Source of the DNA: a virus
IMG/VR virus record: IMGVR_UViG_3300010233_000167
Span: 1,623 to 23,016 of that record
Length of the DNA stretch: 21,394 nt
Direction: 5' to 3' (one strand)
Numbering within the stretch: position 1 is the stretch's first letter; the number at the start of each line of letters is the position of its first letter. The notes under the pieces were generated by a model, which had not been told where the DNA came from, made no database searches, and worked only from the letters and a program-made list of their open reading frames with translations. The position numbers and the translations under genes are program-made. Shown here piece by piece: positions 20,897-21,394 of this stretch.

Positions 20897-21394
20897 TTAG
20901 ATGGCGTCCGCTACGATTACGGCCCATTCAGGTCGGATGTATAGATAACCGAACAGAACGTCCGCACGAGTAACGGTTTGGTCCGTACCAGGCACGTAGG
21001 AGCGCAAGATACGCATTGACACGCCGTCGTACTCTTTACGACTGCACTCAGTCATAGGCGGCTTCTCAAGGTCCGCAGTGACCATCGTGATCGCCTCAGG
21101 AGCGAAGCTGATGTTCTTACGGAAGGTGCTGGAAGCGTTAGTGACTAGGCGAACCTGAGCACTGTTAGCGGGGGAGACATCAACAGTCTGGTACTGTTGG
21201 GCGTTCTGACCCGTAGCAGCGACGTAACCCGAACCACCCGGCACGATGGCAGGATAGATCGAGAGGCTAGTTGCACCGGACAGAGCGTTGGCAGTGATCA
21301 CGAATTGACGAAGAGTCTGGAGGGACTGCTTGGTCACACGGTTCACAGCATTCACACCGTCGATGGTAACAATGTCACCAGCGTTAAACGTACC
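20897..21394 (-). CDS. Major coat protein, P22 gp5-like, C-terminal 165 residues (start lies beyond the right edge)
   Basis: The frame is open to the window end. The visible part begins with a domain edge typical of P22-type coat proteins (GDIVTIDGVNAVNRVTKQSL, then LRQFVITANALSG). It continues with SFAPEAITMVTADLEKPPM and ends with SMRILRSYVPGTDQTVTRAD and LFGYLYIRPEWAVIV. These are recognisable landmarks of the HK97-fold coat family of P22 and relatives, which builds the T=7 capsid shell. It is the most upstream late gene visible. The TAA at 20899 is 10 bases before the next start. About 60% of the expected protein is outside the window. Confidence 0.93.
   Translation of the reverse strand, partial: GTFNAGDIVTIDGVNAVNRVTKQSLQTLRQFVITANALSGATSLSIYPAIVPGGSGYVAATGQNAQQYQTVDVSPANSAQVRLVTNASSTFRKNISFAPEAITMVTADLEKPPMTECSRKEYDGVSMRILRSYVPGTDQTVTRADVLFGYLYIRPEWAVIVADAI

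Noticed and set aside
1286-21394. tRNA genes, insertion sequences or attachment sites
   Set aside because: The minus-strand genes leave only gaps of a few tens of bases; none holds a cloverleaf, inverted terminal repeat or transposase fragment that I could see.

Overview
This window is part of a tailed double-stranded DNA phage genome, most likely a podovirus with a P22-type virion that infects a Gram-negative bacterium. A Gram-negative host is indicated by the complete outer-membrane-disrupting spanin pair (Rz with Rz1 nested inside it) and by the SAR-type endolysin. The P22 relationship rests on a coat protein C-terminus of the gp5 type, followed downstream by gp4-like and gp10-like tail-hub proteins, then a collagen-like fibre, tail fibres, three ejection-type proteins and a large tailspike. 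This is essentially the P22 order 5-4-10-26-14-7-20-16-9, with unusual proteins in several slots. The host genus cannot be read from the sequence.

Layout. Positions 1-1285 (+ strand) hold the end of an early/metabolic operon: the C-terminal part of a class I ribonucleotide reductase large subunit, directly abutted in frame by an endonuclease VII-like HNH gene. A strong hairpin with U-tracts on both sides (1267-1298) separates it from everything else, which lies on the minus strand and is transcribed right to left. In transcription order the minus-strand genes are: coat protein (partial, runs off the right edge), a 153-aa coat-proximal protein, gp4-like and gp10-like tail accessory factors, a collagen-like protein in the tail-needle slot, a 654-aa fibre, two small beta-rich proteins, a sulfotransferase-GNAT two-domain protein, ejection proteins of 236, 102, 481 and 810 aa (the last with an N-terminal murein-hydrolase-like domain), a 209-aa particle-binding module, a 1049-aa tailspike, an 82-aa spike-base protein, a 49-aa Trp-rich peptide, a 604-aa propeller-like adhesin, and the lysis cassette (holin, SAR endolysin, Rz/Rz1) followed by an Ala-rich coiled-coil protein.

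The late genes are packed with almost no gaps. Many junctions are ATGA, TTGA or TAATG overlaps, so translation is probably coupled along one long late transcript that ends at the bidirectional terminator. No intergenic stretch approaches 300 bases, and I see no tRNA, CRISPR array, insertion sequence or attachment site.

The most unusual signal is a 30-31-base element present twice, 15.5 kb apart, immediately before the endolysin gene and the collagen-like gene. At both sites it sits at the same distance from the start codon, encodes the start of a roughly 16-codon upstream ORF sharing the peptide HRGxTLA, and can fold a small hairpin over the only Shine-Dalgarno-like sequence of the downstream gene. 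It looks like a duplicated translational control module. Other points of interest are the sulfotransferase-GNAT protein, a collagen-like protein where P22 has its tail needle, and two GC-rich islands inside tail genes.
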